Counted from the stretch's first letter, positions 15,870 through 25,242 are shown. The stretch is DNA of 44,252 nucleotides from an uncultured Lachnospiraceae bacterium (GCA_910586605.1 CAJUJR010000013.1:1-44252); one strand, 5' to 3'. Notes: generated by a model from the sequence alone, not told the origin. Numbers and translations: made by a program.

Positions 15870-16543
15870 ATAACATCACCTGCCTCTATCTTGCCGTCTT
15901 CAATCCGGATAATCCCATCTGCCATTAACGCAATCTCCTCATTATGGGTAATCATCACAATGGTCTGATGAAACTCCTGGCTTGTCAGCTTTAACAAAGA
16001 AATTACATCCATTCCGGTTTTGCTGTCAAGGTTTCCCGTCGGCTCATCCGCCAGGATAATCGCTGGTTTTGACGCCAAAGCGCGCGCAACTGCCACCCTC
16101 TGCTGCTGCCCGCCGGAAAGCTGGTTTGGCATTGCTGTCAGCTTCTTTTCTATTCCCAGTGTATCAATAATCCTGCTGACATATTTTTGATCTGCTTCTG
16201 AACCATCTAGCTCAATTGGCAGCACAATATTTTCATAGACATTTAGCACTGGGACTAAATTGTAATTCTGGAAAACAAACCCAATATTCCTGCGCCGGAA
16301 TATTGTCAGTTCCTCTTCCTTCATTGAAAAAATATCCTTGCCCGAAACAGTAACTGTCCCAGAATCCGGGCGGTCAAGCCCGCCTAACATATTAAGTAAC
16401 GTCGATTTCCCGCTTCCTGATGTCCCGACAATAGAAATAAACTGCCCATCCTCGATATGGATGGAAACATGGTCTAGTGCCTTTACCTCACTCTCCCCAG
16501 AACCATATGTCTTACATAAATTCTTTGACTCTAAAATACCCAT
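15863..16543 (-). CDS. ABC transporter ATP-binding protein (MacB/LolD class)
   Basis: 226 residues with all catalytic motifs: Walker A GTSGSGKST (about 40-48), Q-loop FVFQNYNLVP, signature LSGGQQQRVAVARAL, Walker B IILADEPTGNLD, and H-loop MITHNEE. The NLDSKTG following Walker B marks the MacB/LolD/BceA subclass that pairs with FtsX-type permeases, as found directly downstream. It is the first gene of the four-gene operon ATPase, permease, regulator, kinase. Confidence 0.95.
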   Translation of the reverse strand: MGILESKNLCKTYGSGESEVKALDHVSIHIEDGQFISIVGTSGSGKSTLLNMLGGLDRPDSGTVTVSGKDIFSMKEEELTIFRRRNIGFVFQNYNLVPVLNVYENIVLPIELDGSEADQKYVSRIIDTLGIEKKLTAMPNQLSGGQQQRVAVARALASKPAIILADEPTGNLDSKTGMDVISLLKLTSQEFHQTIVMITHNEEIALMADGIIRIEDGKIEAGDVIC

Positions 16544-16574
16544 GTCATTCTCCCCTCTCTTCTTTTATGCCCCC

Positions 16575-16617
16575 ATTATATCAAATGCATCTTACAATCT
16601 TATTACGGTTTATCTTA
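16575..16617 (-). promoter_or_regulatory. Promoter and repeated ATCTTA boxes for the ABC/two-component operon
   Basis: On the minus strand a TATAAT hexamer (16575-16580) lies about 32 nt before the ATPase start. Upstream are three ATCTTA boxes on the plus strand at 16589-16594, 16597-16602 and 16612-16617, overlapping the -35 region, where no good TTGACA is present. That pattern fits a promoter needing an activator, plausibly the operon's own response regulator. Confidence 0.4.
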
Positions 16618-16744
16618 CCATTGCCTTAACTAAAAAAGATTATCTGTAAAAAGCGAAAGTTCCTTAGAAAGACATTCCTTCCTGTAGGATAATTTAGCTC
16701 TTACAAGCAGGAAATGCTGTTGCCCAGTTAAATAGCTAAATCTA

Positions 16745-16829
16745 TTGCAAATTTTACCCATTTATACTATTATATACCATATAATTCCAGTACCTTTTTT
16801 TAAAGCGTAGTGTTACATATACACTATGC
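16745..16829 (+). promoter_or_regulatory. Candidate promoter and leader palindrome of the M60 gene
   Basis: TTGCAA (16745-16750), a 17-nt spacer and TATTAT (16768-16773) form a reasonable sigma-A promoter about 100 nt before the gene. Between it and the start lies the inverted repeat GCGTAGTGT...ACACTATGC (16805-16829), a possible operator or 5' stem. Confidence 0.35.
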
Positions 16830-16878
16830 CAAAGCATGTTTCCAATGAATTTTAATAAATATAGAAAGGAATATGAGC

Positions 16879-19800
16879 ATGAGAAGAAAAATTGCAACAT
16901 TACTTACTGGCTGTCTGCTTCTACAGTCATTCACAGGTTTTGCTGTACCCGTTCAGAAGGCATCTGCCAAAACGGCAGATGCCGGAATTTTTTCTGAAGC
17001 ACAGCCCACAAAAACTTCATCTTCTAGGGCAAAGGCAGCCCAGAAAACGGCTGGCAACCTGGAAATAGAAGTACACCCGTTTCTTGAGTATACGGGAAAA
17101 GTAACAGTAGAGTGTAATGGGGAAACTAAGGAGTTAGATTTTGCAAACAAATCTGCTTCTCTTATAGCATGTTTTAAAAATGTAACAGCAGGAGAACAGA
17201 CTGTCAAGGTTCAGGCAGAAAAATTTGCTGCATATACGCAGAATGTTACAGTAGAACCAGGCTGGGCACATAAGCTCCTTTTGTGTGCAACAAAAGTTGA
17301 TACAGGAAAAGAAGGGGCAACGCTTGGATGGCTTCAGGCAGGCGATGTAAATGGGGATGGGAAGGTTAACCAGGAAGATACGGACATTCTATTAAAGCTT
17401 ATCAGGGAAAATACTGCAAATAAAAATTATGACCTAAACAATGACGGCAAAACCGATATTGCCGATTTACAGATGGTAGTGCAGAATATTGGAGAGAAAC
17501 CACAGGAATCATTAGTAGAAAAACTGTGGATGTCCCTTGATGTAATCCCTGCCGGCGGGACTTCTGTCCCTGGCAATGACGCACCATCCCTGCTTGACAA
17601 CAAAAGTGTTACGCTGACGCCTGCAAATAATGGTGAAATTTCCGGAAGCAATCCAGTGGGCCTGGAGTTTATACTGGCAGAGGAGGACTCTGGGGTTTCT
17701 GCCCCTAAAATCGGGGGGATAAAGATTTTATCTCCTTTTGTACAGGAGGATGGCATAACGGTTAGCGATATCGTATCAGGTGAAGCAGCCGTTGAACTGG
17801 AGAATGGGCAGATAGAAACATTTTCCTTAAAAAACCAGGACAATGCCCGTATGCGAAAGGCAAGTGCAAAAAATCAAAAAACCGCAGCCAAAGCAGCCTC
17901 TGTCAAGACAGAACCAGATGGTTCCCTAGTACTTGATTTTGGAGGGCAGATTGCCGTAAAAAGGGTAACCATTCAAATTACCGGTACCCGGAAAAATAAA
18001 AAGCTGGCTGAAATTGCAAAGGTAGAATTTGTCAATGACATGGATAAAAGGATTCCAGCCCCAGAACTAAATGTCCCAACACTTTCCGCGCTGAAACCTG
18101 GCAATGAACAGCTACGTGTTTCATGGACTGCACAAAGCAATGTGACAGGATATGAACTTTATATTGAAGGCCCTGTAGGAAAATCCCAAAAAATTGCAAA
18201 CGACACGGTTAAGGTTTCGGGCGACAGCTATATTGCAAGTTCTATTCAGACAGAATCACTTATTAATTTTGAAACTTATAAAATAAAAGTGCGTTCCGTA
18301 AATGGCGATTGGAAGAGCCCTTGGTCCAATGAGCAGTCTGGGATACCTGAACCACAGGCAAAGCCTGCCCCGCCAGATAATGTTAAATTAACCGCCGGGC
18401 GCAATTACCTTCATGTCACATGGAAGGATATGGATGATGCAAGCGGTTATATGGTGTACTATAAGAAAAACAGTGAAGCCGGGAATAATTACCAGCCAGC
18501 CGTTGCAGGTTTTACAGCAGATGAAAAAACAGGCGGTACTGGCATTATTAAAGAAAACAGCTTTAAAATCGAAAACCTGGCTGAAGATACAGAATATTCT
18601 GTCTATGTTACAGGCTGGAATGCCCTTGGATGGGGAAAACCTTCTTTGAAATCCATTGGAAAGACAAAGAATTCTAATCCGCCAAAGCTTCCAAGTTATA
18701 AGCTTTTAAATACGCCGAATGGAGAAGGGAAAGTATCCGCCCATATTGTATCCGCAGACCTTGGCGGACATGGCGGGGCTAAGATGGTTGGAAGCCCTCT
18801 TGATACAAAGGCAAAAAGCGCCCTTGGGCTTGTAGACAATGACTATAATTCTTACTGGGTAAAAAGCGACTGGGACGACGGCGTTGCTTATCCGGCAAAC
18901 GACAGGGGAATGAATATAACGCTTGATGGAAACTACAAAATGAATTTCATGACGTTTGCTGCCTATGATGAGACGCTCGCTCTTTCTACAGTAAGAATTG
19001 ATTACTGGAATTCAAAGGACAGCAAGCAGCATTTTGTTGGTTCACGTTTGCTCCGGAAATTGGATAGCAATGAGAATCCATACTATATTGTTAAGTTTGA
19101 TAACGCAGTTACCGCAAATAAAATACGTTTAAGCCTTGGAACCGTATCTACGCGCGGTGATATGAAAGTTGGGGAAGTACGCTTCTATCATTATGATTCT
19201 CTTGAAGACGAGATTATGGGCTTATATGCAGATGAAATGCATTCTACATTGAGGAGTGATGTGACAGCCAGTACAATTGATGTATTAGAAAAGCGTTTGG
19301 AAAAACCGGACGGCGAAAGCGGTGAGAAACATCCTCTTTATAATGAATTAAAACTGGAACTGAATACGGCAAGGGATATTCTGGACAATAAACCATCCCC
19401 TTCTTATGAGGTGATAAACCAAATTACTGGCAAAAAAGACGGGCATCTTGGTTTTGGAGGCCTGAATCCATGGCAGCCGCTTGGAAAAACTGTATATGCA
19501 GGCGAAACATTGGTTGTGTATGTAGGCCATAACACAAAGAGGACTGGGGATAATACAAACCTAAATTTAGTTATGACACAATACCATGCAGAGTCAAGCA
19601 GCCTCGCAAAGTCAACTTCCGCCCTTAAGGTTGGAAGAAATGAGATTACAGTCCCACAAGTTACAGATAAGGACTTTGAGCGCGGAGGACAGCTTTATGT
19701 AGCATACAGCGGCAACAATGCCTCTGACAAATATGCAGTGCGCGTCCTTGGCGGAAGTGACATCCCAGTATTAAACGTATATGGAAAAACAGGGAAAGAA

Positions 19801-22104
19801 AGAACAAATGCAATCAGGGCTTATATTGACAGCCTGGAAAAACATGCCGCAAACATTGAGGCAGAACATGAAAAGATACATAAAAATGGGCAGAAAGCTG
19901 TAAATTATGAATATGACCAACAAAATTGTATCTTAAACGCAACAGATATTATGATGGAAAAGATGATGTATTCCCTTCCAGCAACAAAAGTGTGGGAACC
20001 ACTATCTTCTAAGGAAGACAAAGTAAAAGCGCTTGATGTTTCATTGCAGGCAATGGAAGATACGATGGCTTTATTCTATCAGCATAAGGGACTTAGCAAT
20101 GACGCAGGCACAGAACGCGGCAACAATGCGCTTCCAGCGCAGCATCTAAATATCCGGTATATGAGAATGTTTGCCGGTGCGTTTATGTATGCTTCAGGCA
20201 ACCATATTGGTATTGAATGGGGTTCAACAGGCTTAGCTGGCGGTGCGGCAGGCATGCAAAGCTTTGGCTGGGGGATTGCCCATGAAATTGGCCATGATAT
20301 CAACCAAGGCGCTTATGCTGTTGCAGAAGTGACAAACAACTATTTTGCACAGCTCCTGACAGGAAAAGAGCGTTATACATATGAGAATGTATACAAAAAA
20401 GTAACTTCTGGAACAGTTGGCCGTGCGTCTAATGTATTTGTACAATTGGCGCTGTACTGGCAGCTTCACCTTGCATTTGATGACAATAAAGATGACCATG
20501 CGGTTTATGGCAATTATGAAGACCAGTTTAACAACCTGTTCTTTGCCCGTGTAGACACTTATGCGAGAAACCCAGGCAAAGCGCCTAAGGAAGGGCTAAC
20601 ATTAGACGGCGGGACAGACCAGAACTTGATGCGCCTTGCTTGTGCAGCAGCAAATAAAAATATCCTTCCATTCTTTGAGCGTTGGGGAATGGCAGCGGAT
20701 GCGGCAACCGTTGCTTATGCAGAAAAATATGGTGAGCCGTATGCAAAAGCCCTTTATTATGTAGATAAAAATGCAAGGGATTACCGTGTAGACCATCCAG
20801 GTGAAACAGGAACTGTAAAAGACAGGAATGTAATAACAACCGCAGCAGTATCTGCAGTTTCAAACAAGGTGCAGGTAACAATTGACACGAATGAAGATAC
20901 TGATTTGATTCTGGGATATGAGATTATCCGCAGCATGACAAGTAATGGTGTTACAGAATCAAAAGTGGTTGGTTTCCAGCCAGTAAATAAAGCTGGCGGC
21001 CCAACTGTTTTCACAGACACAGTATCTACCATCAATAATAGGGTAATGGCATATTCTGTTAAGGCAGTTGACCAGTTCCTAAATTATTCTGCTGTGGCAG
21101 ACGCTGGCCAGGTTAAGATTCAGACCGATGGCGTCTTGGATAAATCATCTTGGACAGTCAGCACAAATATGGCATCATCAGATGATATGGAACTGGAAAC
21201 GAATGACGATGACCCAGACAGCGGCTATAATGAAGAAAACCCAGAGAGCGTTGAGGCAAAAAAAGAACACAGTATTGGCAGGGTAATCGACAATGACCAG
21301 GCAACCGCATACCATGGTACAGCTCCGGAATCTGGCAATACAGAAATTACCATTGACCTACATGAAGTTAAGGAAGTAACAGCGCTTAAATATTCCGGCG
21401 GTTTGCTTTCTTCGGTTAAGATAGAAGTTAGTACAGATGGAAACACATGGACTACGGCCAAGGAAGTAACCGGCCTTGACGGGACAACAAAACAGGCTGA
21501 TGTATGGTTTGATTCTGTAAATGAAAGTGAACGGGATAAATGGATTGGTACATACGATGCAAGATATGTCAGGTTAACTACCAGCCAGGCTGATATTACA
21601 ATCCATGAAATTGATATCTGCGGCCCTTCAGGCGATAATATGGAATTTATGCAGTCAGACAGCGGCAATCCATCCATTGGCGTCCTGAAAGCTGATTATC
21701 AGTATGGCAGTAAAGCGGAGGATATTATCCCTGCGGGTTCCTTAATCTTTACTGGAACTTATAAAGGAAACCCTGCTTACAATGTAGTTATGTTATATGA
21801 TACAGAGGGCAATGTAATCGGTGCAAAAGATGGCAGTGTTAATGCGGGTCAGGTAATTTTTGCCGATGTCCCAAAGAATGGCAACCTTGGTGAGACATCC
21901 GACGGAACCTGGGTATATTATATAGAACCTGGACAGTGGAATGCAGAAACTTTGAAAACCATCAAAGGCATACGCGGTGAATTATACCGGGTAGATGATG
22001 CTAAAACACTGGAAGGGGAACGCATTACCAGCGATACCCTTGTGATTCAGATTCCGGAAACATTGCCAGATATCACTTTAACAGGTAGCAAAGTATCAGA
22101 ATAA
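16879..22104 (+). CDS. Secreted M60-family zinc metallopeptidase with dockerin, FN3 and CBM32-like domains
   Basis: 1741 residues from ATG 16879, preferred because AGGA (16867-16870) is 8 nt away against only 2 nt for ATG 16873. Order: signal peptide (1-32); a small beta domain; a type I dockerin at about 154-203 with both calcium loops, DVNGDGKVNQED and DLNNDGKTDIAD; an unassigned region; two FN3 domains (about 395-600); a CBM32/F5-8C-like domain (about 610-770); the M60 region (about 845-1300) with zinc motif HEIGH at 1135-1139 and Glu at 1150 (the HExxH-x(8,28)-E pattern); a further beta region and a second CBM32-like domain (about 1465-1590). M60 enzymes cleave mucin-type O-glycoproteins, and the sugar-binding domains fit that. 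No LPXTG anchor is seen, so the dockerin may hold it at the surface. Confidence 0.92.
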   Translation: MRRKIATLLTGCLLLQSFTGFAVPVQKASAKTADAGIFSEAQPTKTSSSRAKAAQKTAGNLEIEVHPFLEYTGKVTVECNGETKELDFANKSASLIACFKNVTAGEQTVKVQAEKFAAYTQNVTVEPGWAHKLLLCATKVDTGKEGATLGWLQAGDVNGDGKVNQEDTDILLKLIRENTANKNYDLNNDGKTDIADLQMVVQNIGEKPQESLVEKLWMSLDVIPAGGTSVPGNDAPSLLDNKSVTLTPANNGEISGSNPVGLEFILAEEDSGVSAPKIGGIKILSPFVQEDGITVSDIVSGEAAVELENGQIETFSLKNQDNARMRKASAKNQKTAAKAASVKTEPDGSLVLDFGGQIAVKRVTIQITGTRKNKKLAEIAKVEFVNDMDKRIPAPELNVPTLSALKPGNEQLRVSWTAQSNVTGYELYIEGPVGKSQKIANDTVKVSGDSYIASSIQTESLINFETYKIKVRSVNGDWKSPWSNEQSGIPEPQAKPAPPDNVKLTAGRNYLHVTWKDMDDASGYMVYYKKNSEAGNNYQPAVAGFTADEKTGGTGIIKENSFKIENLAEDTEYSVYVTGWNALGWGKPSLKSIGKTKNSNPPKLPSYKLLNTPNGEGKVSAHIVSADLGGHGGAKMVGSPLDTKAKSALGLVDNDYNSYWVKSDWDDGVAYPANDRGMNITLDGNYKMNFMTFAAYDETLALSTVRIDYWNSKDSKQHFVGSRLLRKLDSNENPYYIVKFDNAVTANKIRLSLGTVSTRGDMKVGEVRFYHYDSLEDEIMGLYADEMHSTLRSDVTASTIDVLEKRLEKPDGESGEKHPLYNELKLELNTARDILDNKPSPSYEVINQITGKKDGHLGFGGLNPWQPLGKTVYAGETLVVYVGHNTKRTGDNTNLNLVMTQYHAESSSLAKSTSALKVGRNEITVPQVTDKDFERGGQLYVAYSGNNASDKYAVRVLGGSDIPVLNVYGKTGKERTNAIRAYIDSLEKHAANIEAEHEKIHKNGQKAVNYEYDQQNCILNATDIMMEKMMYSLPATKVWEPLSSKEDKVKALDVSLQAMEDTMALFYQHKGLSNDAGTERGNNALPAQHLNIRYMRMFAGAFMYASGNHIGIEWGSTGLAGGAAGMQSFGWGIAHEIGHDINQGAYAVAEVTNNYFAQLLTGKERYTYENVYKKVTSGTVGRASNVFVQLALYWQLHLAFDDNKDDHAVYGNYEDQFNNLFFARVDTYARNPGKAPKEGLTLDGGTDQNLMRLACAAANKNILPFFERWGMAADAATVAYAEKYGEPYAKALYYVDKNARDYRVDHPGETGTVKDRNVITTAAVSAVSNKVQVTIDTNEDTDLILGYEIIRSMTSNGVTESKVVGFQPVNKAGGPTVFTDTVSTINNRVMAYSVKAVDQFLNYSAVADAGQVKIQTDGVLDKSSWTVSTNMASSDDMELETNDDDPDSGYNEENPESVEAKKEHSIGRVIDNDQATAYHGTAPESGNTEITIDLHEVKEVTALKYSGGLLSSVKIEVSTDGNTWTTAKEVTGLDGTTKQADVWFDSVNESERDKWIGTYDARYVRLTTSQADITIHEIDICGPSGDNMEFMQSDSGNPSIGVLKADYQYGSKAEDIIPAGSLIFTGTYKGNPAYNVVMLYDTEGNVIGAKDGSVNAGQVIFADVPKNGNLGETSDGTWVYYIEPGQWNAETLKTIKGIRGELYRVDDAKTLEGERITSDTLVIQIPETLPDITLTGSKVSE

Positions 22105-22113
22105 TAATAAATT

Positions 22114-22225
22114 ACAGGATATAGTGTGCAGATGAGAAACTGCATCCGCAGATTTCTCATCGCCGCTTCGCGGCAAGCCGCTCAGAAATGAGGATTTTTA
22201 TGTTTTACACAAAAGTATATCCTGT
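22114..22225. repeat. Intercistronic palindromic structure
   Basis: Ends ACAGGATATAGTGTG and CACAAAAGTATATCCTGT pair across about 112 nt. Inside are ATGAGAAA/TTTCTCAT and CGCCGCTTCGCGGC hairpins. It lies between the M60 gene and the following secreted-protein gene and could slow or stabilise the transcript between them, act as a partial terminator, or be another dispersed palindromic repeat. Confidence 0.5.
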
Positions 22226-22269
22226 CTATAGATAGCAATGTAGTTCCTAATTGAAATATGGAGGTAATC

Positions 22270-23547
22270 ATGAAAAAGTGGCTTAGTTACATACTTCTGT
22301 CTGCCCTTCTGATTTCTACCCTTCCATTCTCTATGGCAAGGGCAGAGGAAGACGGCTGCAGTGGAAAACTGACGGCAAATGGAAACCAGATTAATGTATC
22401 CTTATCTGTTCCCCAAGCCGTAAAAGAAAATATCACATCCCTGCATTTTAAGTTAAATGTTTCTGTATCCGGCGGGACAATGGAGGAACCCGCATTCCAG
22501 TTTGCGGATGCTATCCAGAGTGAGGTAAAGGATTGCAAAATCATAAAAAACAATGACAGCTACATTGTAGATGTCATCCTGTCTGGAAAAAAGGAACAAA
22601 TTATTTTCCCTGTAAGAGTGCAGGCTGATATTGGAATGGTTTTGCTAAAGCCATCCAGCAGTGATTATAAGATTACAACGCAATTTATAGGGATAACAGG
22701 AGAAACACCTACCTTGGAATATGTGACAGATTCCGGGCAGTCAGCAAAAGAAGCGCCGCTTATGAATACAGAGAGTCTCATAATTGAGAAAAGCTCCCAA
22801 GGGCAATCTCCTGGAGGATATGTACCACCTGCAACAAAAAAACCAGATGCCTCAGCATCTCCTTCAGCAGAACCATCAACGTCCCCTTCAACAGGACCGT
22901 CAATCACTGCTACCCCAAATGTCTCGCCTTCCCCATCCCCATCCAGTACACCGGATGTAACAGAGAAGCCGAGCAGTTTTAATCAGAAAGGGAAGATTTC
23001 CTTGTCTGTAAAAGCCGCCAAAGGCTCCCGTGTTGTTACATTTAAATGGAACACGGTACGCGGTGCAGATGGGTATATGATTTACAGCGCATTAGGGAAG
23101 TCTGGCAAGTATAAGAGAATAAAGACAGTTTCAAAACAGAAAACAACAACCTGTAATGTAACAATGGCATATGCTTCTTCTTATTCATTCCGGATGCGCG
23201 CATATAAACAGTCAGACAATGGGACTAAGGTGTATGGGCAGTATAGTAAAGCCAAAAATTTAACAACTGCCCCTGCCAAAGTAACTGGAGTAAAAGCAAG
23301 AATTTCTGGCAAATCCATAAAACTATCCTGGAAAAAAGTTAAAAACGCAAAAGGATACCAGATTTATGCAGGCAAGAAAAAAAACGGCCGTTATACCCTT
23401 GTTAAAACACTGAAAAAAGGGACATCTTTAAAATTAGCAATCAAGAAATATAAGAAATACAAATACTTCAAAGTTAGGGCATATGTAGATAATACTTCAA
23501 AAAAACATGTATATGGAAACTTTAGTAAAGTTGTAAAGGCAAAATAG
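22270..23547 (+). CDS. Secreted protein with possible cohesin-like domain, Pro/Ser/Thr linker and two FN3-like repeats
   Basis: 425 residues from ATG 22270, which has GGAGG at 22260-22264; the earlier ATG at 22258 overlaps that site. A signal peptide ends near SMARA-EE (about 25). Residues about 28-165 form an all-beta domain (NQINVSLSVPQAV, SLHFKLNVSVSG, SYIVDVILSGKKE, FPVRVQADIG) whose strand order and length recall cohesins. Next is a linker rich in Pro, Ser and Thr (about 185-240), then two FN3-like repeats, each with a KWNTVRGADGYMIYSA or SWKKVKNAKGYQIYAG core and very basic (pI high), a type often found on clostridial cell surfaces. No sortase motif. The pairing with the dockerin of the gene upstream is inference; the cohesin call is tentative. 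Confidence 0.7.
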   Translation: MKKWLSYILLSALLISTLPFSMARAEEDGCSGKLTANGNQINVSLSVPQAVKENITSLHFKLNVSVSGGTMEEPAFQFADAIQSEVKDCKIIKNNDSYIVDVILSGKKEQIIFPVRVQADIGMVLLKPSSSDYKITTQFIGITGETPTLEYVTDSGQSAKEAPLMNTESLIIEKSSQGQSPGGYVPPATKKPDASASPSAEPSTSPSTGPSITATPNVSPSPSPSSTPDVTEKPSSFNQKGKISLSVKAAKGSRVVTFKWNTVRGADGYMIYSALGKSGKYKRIKTVSKQKTTTCNVTMAYASSYSFRMRAYKQSDNGTKVYGQYSKAKNLTTAPAKVTGVKARISGKSIKLSWKKVKNAKGYQIYAGKKKNGRYTLVKTLKKGTSLKLAIKKYKKYKYFKVRAYVDNTSKKHVYGNFSKVVKAK

Positions 23548-23567
23548 AAACACACATATTTAAAAGA

Positions 23568-23600
23568 AAAAAGGGGCTGCTTCTTTAAAAGCCCCTTTTT
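23568..23600 (+). terminator. Intrinsic terminator
   Basis: AAAAGGGGCT (about 23568-23577) pairs with AGCCCCTTTTT (23590-23600), giving a GC-rich stem followed by a T run, 20 nt after the preceding stop. It ends the M60/secreted-protein transcript and overlaps the 3' end of the small leftward ORF that follows. Confidence 0.8.
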
Positions 23601-23773
23601 CTTGCCTCTATCCACTCTTCCAGGGAAACCCTATTCTTGCTTTGCAAGCCTATAAAAGAAATTGTCATATCTTTCCCTCTTTTTGGGATGATTCCTTCTA
23701 ATTCCTGCATTTTATTCTCTGTTAAGGTAACCTCGTAACGCGGCAAAACTATATTCTCCATATATTTTTTCAT
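23585..23773 (-). pseudogene. Remnant of a gene of unknown function, 5' end replaced by repeat B
   Basis: The leftward frame reads MKKYMENIVLPRYEVTLT and NKMQELEGIIPKRGKDMTIS, ending SLEEWIEARKRGF. The frame is open further upstream to 23872, but that part comes from a half copy of palindromic repeat B (23780-23826), and there is no ribosome site at any Met. The simplest reading is a gene whose beginning was lost when the repeat arrived. I do not recognise the product. Its stop lies within the terminator stem of the convergent gene. Confidence 0.4.
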
Positions 23774-23779
23774 TAGAAG

Positions 23780-23826
23780 CAGATAAACATTTAGGCCAGA
23801 AAAAGTTATGGTATTTAACCACCTAA
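23780..23826. repeat. Half copy of palindromic element B
   Basis: AGATAAACATTTAGG, then GGTATTTAACCACCTAA, matches the right end of the large element at 35899-36086 (its 36041-36086 part) at most positions. No matching left arm is nearby, so this is a solo end. Confidence 0.55.
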
Positions 23827-23911
23827 TACTATCCATACAGAACCAAAAATAAGAGGAAGTGCAGGAAAACATTTGCTAAAATAATATAAGCCAAGCCGAA
23901 AGGGAATAAAA

Positions 23912-24775
23912 ATGGAATGGAATGAAAAACTACAAGTAATTATTGATTATGTCGAAAATCATTTACAACGAAAAGAAGAATTGATTGACAGTGAAGAAAT
24001 TTCAAAAATTGCAGAATGTTCTTTTGGTTTTTTCCAAAAGGTATTTTCATACATGAATGGTATTAGTTTTGCTGAATATATCCGCTCACGAAAATTAACT
24101 TTAGCTGGGTACGATTTGAAAAGCACTGATTTAAAAGTGATTGATATAAGCTACAAATATGGTTATGATTCTCCTACATCATTTACAAAAGCATTTCACC
24201 TTTTTCATGGAGTATCGCCAAGAGAAGCACGGAATCGGAATGTTGTTTTAAAAGTTGTTCCCAAAATGCAGGTATTAGAACACCATGAATATTCGTGGAA
24301 GCTTGCACAAAAAGATGGTTTTCGGTTAGTGGGAAAGAGTATCATCGTATCTTGCGAAAATAATCTTCATTTCAAGAAAATCCCAGAATTTTGGAATGAA
24401 TGTCAACGTAATGGTATTTTTGCAAAACTAATTTCGATAGATACTGCTACCCCGAAAGGGATATTTGGTCTATTTGGCACTTATGATGAACAATTAAATG
24501 AAATTGAATATTCTATTATGGCTATATCTGACCAAGAACCGCCACAAGGTTTTACGGAAACCAATATTCCAAATGCTACATGGGCAATTTTTGATTGCAG
24601 AGGTTCCGTTCCGCAAGCAATACAGAAAGGTTGGCAATATCTTAATGAAGAATGGCTTGCCAAATATCCGTTTCAACATGCACAATGCCCAGAAATAGAA
24701 TGGTATAGCAATGGAAATGTATATAACAGCAACTATTTAAGTCAAATATGGATACCAATTATAGAGGAGGAATAA
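23912..24775 (+). CDS. AraC-family regulator with GyrI-like effector domain
   Basis: 287 residues. An N-terminal AraC double HTH (about 1-110: IAECSFGFFQKVFSYMNGIS, then FAEYIRSRKLTLAGYDL and GYDSPTSFTKAFHLFHGVSP) is followed by a GyrI/AraC_E_bind-like domain (about 125-285: FRLVGKSIIVSCEN, FGLFGTYDEQ, ATWAIFDCRGSVPQAIQKGW and the ending IEWYS..YLSQIWIPI). Proteins of this layout (SoxS/Rob-like, BmrR-like sensor) react to small molecules and control transport or defence genes. The start has AAAGGG 8 nt upstream. Its stop is 2 nt before the next gene's start, so the two are co-expressed. Confidence 0.9.
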   Translation: MEWNEKLQVIIDYVENHLQRKEELIDSEEISKIAECSFGFFQKVFSYMNGISFAEYIRSRKLTLAGYDLKSTDLKVIDISYKYGYDSPTSFTKAFHLFHGVSPREARNRNVVLKVVPKMQVLEHHEYSWKLAQKDGFRLVGKSIIVSCENNLHFKKIPEFWNECQRNGIFAKLISIDTATPKGIFGLFGTYDEQLNEIEYSIMAISDQEPPQGFTETNIPNATWAIFDCRGSVPQAIQKGWQYLNEEWLAKYPFQHAQCPEIEWYSNGNVYNSNYLSQIWIPIIEEE

Positions 24776-24777
24776 AA

Positions 24778-25242
24778 ATGGTACATTTAGTTTATTGCGA
24801 TAACGCAGGCAAAAAAGGTGAAAAAGTATTAGATAAAATTTTAGCAGGAACTAAAACAATGATTGTACGTGGAGCAGCAGGAAGAAAAATTCCCCACAGC
24901 AGGGTTTTTGAGGGTGAACGTCTTTATTTCATGGAAAAAGGAAGTGCGGAGATAACGGCAACCGCTATTGTAAAAGAAGTGCAAAATTTTGTGAAACTAT
25001 CTGATGAAGAAATCACAAAAACTCTTGCAGATAATCAGAATAAGTTAAACTTATCAGATAAACAAAAAGTACGGTGGCATAAAAAGTGCCTATGCTTAGT
25101 GGAATTTGAGAATGTCAAGGAAATACCTCCCCTTGCTTTTGAACATCAGGGAAATATGGACGATTGGCTTATTTTAGAAAAAATCGAAGATGTTATTGTA
25201 GGAACAAGCATTCCGTACAATTACAAAAATTCTAAATTATGA
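24778..25242 (+). CDS. ASCH/PUA-like domain protein
   Basis: 154 residues from ATG 24778, preceded by GAGGAGG; an upstream in-frame ATG at 24748 lies within the regulator gene and lacks a site. The text ILAGTKTMIVRGAAGRKIPH, then RVFEGERLYFMEKGSAEITA and TAIVKEV, matches the ASCH fold (a PUA-like beta barrel thought to bind RNA or modified nucleotides). WLILEKIEDVI near the end is also typical. It is translationally coupled to the AraC-like gene. No specific function can be given. Confidence 0.65.
   Translation: MVHLVYCDNAGKKGEKVLDKILAGTKTMIVRGAAGRKIPHSRVFEGERLYFMEKGSAEITATAIVKEVQNFVKLSDEEITKTLADNQNKLNLSDKQKVRWHKKCLCLVEFENVKEIPPLAFEHQGNMDDWLILEKIEDVIVGTSIPYNYKNSKL

Larger units (their letters stand above)
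16544..16872. other. Divergent intergenic region
   Basis: About 330 nt between the leftward ABC operon and the rightward M60 gene, with no gene. It carries the promoter candidates listed next on each side and a GCGTAGTGT/ACACTATGC inverted repeat (16805-16829, 7-nt loop) in the M60 leader. Confidence 0.5.

Noticed and set aside
13374..16543. BceAB-type bacitracin exporter
   Set aside because: The permease has two FtsX blocks in 831 residues rather than the BceB layout, so I keep a general MacB/FtsX label.
16661..16670. GTTCCTTAG match to the end of element A
   Set aside because: Only nine matching bases; no arms or second end around it.
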